From NCBI GenBank assembly GCA_027325475.1, contig DAIEFO010000038.1, positions 3,895 to 11,391 of the forward strand: DNA of 7,497 nucleotides, read 5' to 3'. The notes under the pieces were generated by a model. That model was not told where the DNA came from, ran no database searches, and saw nothing but the letters and a program-made list of their open reading frames with translations. Of this stretch, positions 4,254 to 7,497 are shown piece after piece (position 1 is the stretch's first letter; every line of letters begins with the position of its first letter). This stretch comes from Desulfobacteraceae bacterium (GTDB lineage Bacteria > Desulfobacterota > Desulfobacteria > Desulfobacterales > Desulfatirhabdiaceae). A program made the translations under genes and the position numbers.

Positions 4254-6956
4254 ATGGGAATTGCTGATTCAATGACGCTGCCTTCCTCCAGGGATGATCT
4301 GACTGTCATCACCACTCACCTGAATGCGGATTTTGACGCCGTCGCTTCCATGCTGGCGGCGCAAAAGCTCTATCCGGAGGCGGTTGTGGTTTTTCCGGGT
4401 TCCCAGGAAAAACATTTGCGGAATTTCTTCATAAAATCAATGGCTTATCTTTTTAACATGGAAGATATCCGCAACATCGATTTTCAGCACATCCGGAAAC
4501 TGGTGCTCGTGGATACCCGTCAACCGGGACGGATCGGCAAGTTTTCCTGTCTTGCCGACAATCCTGATGTTGAAATCCATATTTACGATCATCATCCGGC
4601 TATGGCGTCAGATATCCGGGCTCATCAGGACGTCAGCCGGATGACAGGAGCCACCGTCACGATCCTGACGGAAATCCTCAAGGAAAAACACCTGGATATT
4701 TCACCGGATGAAGCCACGATCCTGTGTCTGGGTATTTATGAAGATACCGGCTCCTTTACCTTTCCTTCCACCACCGAACATGATTTTGGGGCAGCGGCTT
4801 TTCTGCTCTCCAAAGGTGCTAATCTTAATACCATCGCCACCATGATTTCCCGTGAAATCAGCCCGGAACAAATTGGTCTTTTGAATGATATGATTCAGTC
4901 CGCCACTCACTATATCATCAACGGGATCGACATTGTCCTGACCCAGACCATGAGCGATAATTACATTCCGGATTTTGCGGTTCTGGTGCACAAGCTGATC
5001 AAAATGGAGAATCTGAACGCCATTTTCGCCTTGGCCAGCATGGAAAATAAGGTTCATGTGGTGGCCAGAAGCCGGATTCCGGAGGTGGATGTCGGCGGTG
5101 TTGTCACGCTGCTGGGCGGGGGAGGGCATAGCTATGCGGCATCGGCGAGCCTGAAAGACCAGACGCTGACGCAGGTGGAACACCGCCTGCTGGATATTCT
5201 TTATAAAAAAGTCCGGGCAAAACGCAAAGCCGGAGACATCATGTCGTCGCCGGCGATTACCGTGGGAGCCGATGTTTCCTGCAAAGAGGCTGCGGCGCTG
5301 TTGACCCGATACAATATCAACGCGCTGGTGATTACTGAAAAACCGGACAGAAAGGGCAGACCCGTCGGGTTCATATCCCGCCAGGTTCTGGAAAAAGCCC
5401 TGTTTCATCAACTGGATCATGCGCTGGTTCGGGACTACATGACCACCGATATCGCCTGGGTGTCGCTGGAAGCGGATATGCCGGAAATCCAGCAAAAAAT
5501 CATCGAGAACAAGCAGCGGGTTCTGCCGGTTGTTGAAAATGACGTCATCAAGGGGGTGATCACCCGGACCGATCTGCTGAATATTCTGGCCAGGCAGAGC
5601 CAGCAGAACAACCTGGAAAACCCGTTTGATCCCAACAGGGACGTGACTCACGCCAGAACCCGCAATATCGTTAATTTTATGGTGGAACGGCTTCCCGTCC
5701 GGATTCTCGATCTGCTGAAGTCCATTGGTGACATTGCGCATCAACTGGGTCTCAGCGCCTATGTGGTCGGCGGTTTTGTGCGTGATTTATTTCTTTATCG
5801 CCCGAATGAAGATGTGGATATCGTGATTGAAGGCGATGGCATTTTCTTCGCTAAGCAGTTTGCAGCGCGCACCGGGGCGCGGGTGCATACGCATGAGAAT
5901 TTCGGGACCGCAGTGATCACTTTCCCGGACGGGTTTAAGATTGATGTGGCGTCAGCCAGAATGGAATATTATAAATTCCCCACGGCCCTTCCGGTTGTCG
6001 AAATGAGTTCCATCAAGCTGGATCTGTTTCGGAGAGATTTTACCATCAACACGCTGGCCATTCAGCTCAGTCCGGAACGTTTCGGAATGCTGATTGATTT
6101 TTTTTCCTCTCAGAAAGACCTTAAGGAAAAAACGATTCGGGTGCTGCACAACTTGAGCTTTGTGGAAGATCCCACGCGGGCTTTTCGCGCCATCAAATTT
6201 GAACAGCGTTTCGGGTTTACCATCAGCAAGCTGACCGCCGGTCTCATCGAGAATGCCGTGAAGATGGATCTCTTCTCCCGGCTGAGCGGAAGAAGAATAA
6301 TAAATGAAATAAAGCAGATACTTGAAGAAGAGAATCCGGTTCCGGCCATTGAAAGGATGGATGATTTTCATCTTCTGAAAGCCATCCATCCTTCCTTGCA
6401 GCTTACGGGAGATATGACGCTGCTCCTGAACGCTGTGAAAAAGGTGCTGTCGTGGCATGACCTGCTGTTTCTGGAAGAACCGTGCATGAAATGGACGGTT
6501 TATTTCATGGCAATTATCGCGGGAATGGATTATAAAAGTGTGATTGACATTTGTACACGGCTGGAGCTGGCGCCCCGACATCGGCATTTGTTCTGCAGGG
6601 ATCACTTTACCACCGTAAGAACTCTTTTCTGGCTCGAGCACAATACGCCTATTGCCAACAGCGTACTGTGCGAAAAGTTATCCGGCGTCAAAACGGAATT
6701 ACTGCTGTTTATGATGGCAGCTACCCGTCTGGAATATATCCAGAGGGCGATTTCCAGTTACTGTGTCACGCTGCGCTATATTCGGCCTGAAATCACCGGA
6801 AAAGATCTGCTGGCAATGGGCCTTGCGCCAGGGCCCATTTATAAGGAGCTTCTTAAATCCCTGCGGGATGAAAAAGTAAACGGGATATTAAAAACCAGAG
6901 AAGATGAACAGGCGCATGTTATTAATAAACTCACGTTATCAAAATCAGCGACGTAA
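4254..6956 (+). CDS. tRNA nucleotidyltransferase (CCA- or A-adding) fused to DHH/DHHA1 and two CBS domains
   Basis: This 900-residue cytoplasmic fusion has three parts. First a DHH phosphoesterase: THLNADFDA (H22, D26, D28), VDTRQ, DHH at 112-114, EDTGSF, then DHHA1 with GGGGH (288-292). Second two CBS domains, about 324-390 and 391-448 (DIMSSPAITV; VRDYMTTD). Third a class II nucleotidyltransferase: GGFVRD (506-511), D520-V-D522 metal ligands, RRD (593-595), the base-selecting template EDPTR (638-642) and GRRIINEIKQIL, followed by a helical RNA-binding tail. It adds 3'-terminal nucleotides to tRNA. Enzymes of this layout in Aquifex and deltaproteobacteria include A-adding forms that work with a separate CC-adding enzyme; sequence alone does not decide. 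The DHH part may act as a nuclease or phosphatase on RNA or nucleotides, with CBS sensing adenylates (inference). Start uncertain: ATG 4254 is five bases after gltA but lacks a Shine-Dalgarno; ATG 4272 is an alternative, and 4170 inside gltA is unlikely. Confidence 0.9.
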   Translation: MGIADSMTLPSSRDDLTVITTHLNADFDAVASMLAAQKLYPEAVVVFPGSQEKHLRNFFIKSMAYLFNMEDIRNIDFQHIRKLVLVDTRQPGRIGKFSCLADNPDVEIHIYDHHPAMASDIRAHQDVSRMTGATVTILTEILKEKHLDISPDEATILCLGIYEDTGSFTFPSTTEHDFGAAAFLLSKGANLNTIATMISREISPEQIGLLNDMIQSATHYIINGIDIVLTQTMSDNYIPDFAVLVHKLIKMENLNAIFALASMENKVHVVARSRIPEVDVGGVVTLLGGGGHSYAASASLKDQTLTQVEHRLLDILYKKVRAKRKAGDIMSSPAITVGADVSCKEAAALLTRYNINALVITEKPDRKGRPVGFISRQVLEKALFHQLDHALVRDYMTTDIAWVSLEADMPEIQQKIIENKQRVLPVVENDVIKGVITRTDLLNILARQSQQNNLENPFDPNRDVTHARTRNIVNFMVERLPVRILDLLKSIGDIAHQLGLSAYVVGGFVRDLFLYRPNEDVDIVIEGDGIFFAKQFAARTGARVHTHENFGTAVITFPDGFKIDVASARMEYYKFPTALPVVEMSSIKLDLFRRDFTINTLAIQLSPERFGMLIDFFSSQKDLKEKTIRVLHNLSFVEDPTRAFRAIKFEQRFGFTISKLTAGLIENAVKMDLFSRLSGRRIINEIKQILEEENPVPAIERMDDFHLLKAIHPSLQLTGDMTLLLNAVKKVLSWHDLLFLEEPCMKWTVYFMAIIAGMDYKSVIDICTRLELAPRHRHLFCRDHFTTVRTLFWLEHNTPIANSVLCEKLSGVKTELLLFMMAATRLEYIQRAISSYCVTLRYIRPEITGKDLLAMGLAPGPIYKELLKSLRDEKVNGILKTREDEQAHVINKLTLSKSAT

Positions 6957-6962
6957 TGGTTT

Positions 6963-6984
6963 TTTGATGCTTTCGTAAAAAGTC
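6963..6984 (-). repeat. Dispersed intergenic repeat, copy 2 (inverted)
   Basis: Read on the minus strand this is GACTTTTTACGA-AAGCA-TCAAA, matching copy 1 (788-809) at 19 of 22 positions with three transitions. It fills much of the 50-base gap between the nucleotidyltransferase and trpS. On the + strand TTGATG at its left edge and CGTCAA (6983-6988) form short inverted ends. Confidence 0.6.
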
Positions 6985-7006
6985 GTCAATGTTACAGGAG
7001 TTTTAA

Positions 7007-7497
7007 ATGAGTGCAAAAAAGCGAATTTTAAGCGGTATGCGTCCGACCGGGTCCCTGCACCTGGGTAACTTTCACGGCGCGCTGGCCAACTGGGTAGGCA
7101 TGCAGGATACTTATGACTGTTTTTTCTTTATTGCAGACTGGCATGCTCTGACCACCGACTATGAAAATACGGCCAACATGTCTAAATTTGCCCACAACAT
7201 GATGATTGACTGGCTCAGCGCCGGATTGTCCCCGGAAAAAAGCACACTGTTTGTTCAATCCAGTGTTCTGGAACATGCCGAACTCTTTCTGCTGCTGTCC
7301 ATGATCACCCCGGTGCCCTGGCTGGAACGCAATCCTACCTACAAAGACCAGATCATTCAGTTAGATAACAAGGATTTGTCCACCTTCGGGTTTCTGGGAT
7401 ATCCGGTACTGATGGCATCCGATATCATCATATACAAGGCAAATGGTGTTCCCGTCGGGCTGGATCAGGTGCCCCATGTTGAAATCACCCGTGAAAT
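7007..7497 (+). CDS. trpS: Tryptophan-tRNA ligase (tryptophanyl-tRNA synthetase), 3' truncated
   Basis: Charges tRNA-Trp with tryptophan. The 163 residues visible are the class Ic Rossmann catalytic domain: RILSGMRPTGSLHLGN with the HIGH-type motif HLGN (18-21), FFFIADWHALTT, TYKDQ, GFLGYPVLMASDIIIYKA and GLDQVPHVEITRE, all typical of bacterial TrpS. The KMSKS loop and anticodon-binding domain lie beyond the window. The ATG at 7007 has a good Shine-Dalgarno (AGGAG, 6996-7000) six bases before it. The gap to the upstream gene is 50 bases with no terminator, so cotranscription with the tRNA nucleotidyltransferase is plausible. No frame problems are seen in the visible part. Confidence 0.96.
   Translation, partial: MSAKKRILSGMRPTGSLHLGNFHGALANWVGMQDTYDCFFFIADWHALTTDYENTANMSKFAHNMMIDWLSAGLSPEKSTLFVQSSVLEHAELFLLLSMITPVPWLERNPTYKDQIIQLDNKDLSTFGFLGYPVLMASDIIIYKANGVPVGLDQVPHVEITRE

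Noticed and set aside
4701..5744. Minus-strand open frame of 347 codons
   Set aside because: It lies wholly inside the DHH/CBS/NTase gene and is rich in the odd composition of an antisense shadow (many H, Q, N, R); no promoter, Shine-Dalgarno or domain is seen.
5952..6641. Minus-strand open frame of 229 codons
   Set aside because: Antisense to the nucleotidyltransferase domain with its conserved RRD and EDPTR motifs; no features of its own.

Overview
The window looks like a chromosome segment of a strictly anaerobic, sulfate-reducing Desulfobacterota bacterium (Desulfosarcina/Desulfococcus-like). The assignment rests on gene content: a Wood-Ljungdahl metV-metF pair behind a heterodisulfide-reductase-type Fe-S protein, a probable selenocysteine codon in that protein, a DHH-CBS-nucleotidyltransferase fusion of the kind found in this phylum, and a DUF721 (DciA-like) gene. 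No marker gene fixes the genus, so this is inference.

Layout. Positions 1-648 hold the 3' part of a CCG-domain Fe-S oxidoreductase subunit. Its reading frame crosses a TGA at 58-60 where a cysteine is expected, and a compact hairpin with a G-rich apical loop follows directly, as in a bacterial SECIS element. After a 188-base spacer with an 18-bp perfect inverted repeat and one copy of a short dispersed repeat come metV (837-1514) and metF (1528-2454). A strong, A/T-flanked intrinsic terminator (about 2476-2512) closes this unit and probably also serves the convergent DUF721 gene (2872-2561, minus strand). That gene has a good sigma70-type promoter placed so close to its ATG that its transcript may be leaderless.

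Divergent from it is citrate synthase (2966-4248), complete at the protein level except for one apparent -1 shift in a T7 run (3317-3323). Five bases after its stop starts a ~900-residue tRNA nucleotidyltransferase fusion (DHH-DHHA1-CBS-CBS-NTase-RNA binding; 4254-6956). After a 50-base gap that carries an inverted second copy of the dispersed repeat comes trpS (7007 to the window end, 3' truncated). No terminator is visible between these last three genes.

Functionally, the left half is one-carbon metabolism: MetF/MetV interconvert methylene- and methyl-tetrahydrofolate, and the Sec-type Fe-S protein next to them is a candidate electron-transfer partner. The right half joins the entry step of the TCA cycle with tRNA 3'-end maturation and tRNA-Trp charging. 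The points most worth a second look are the Sec codon with its SECIS, the homopolymer frameshift in citrate synthase, the possible leaderless DUF721 transcript, and the dispersed intergenic repeat. I found no mobile element, CRISPR array, tRNA or rRNA gene.
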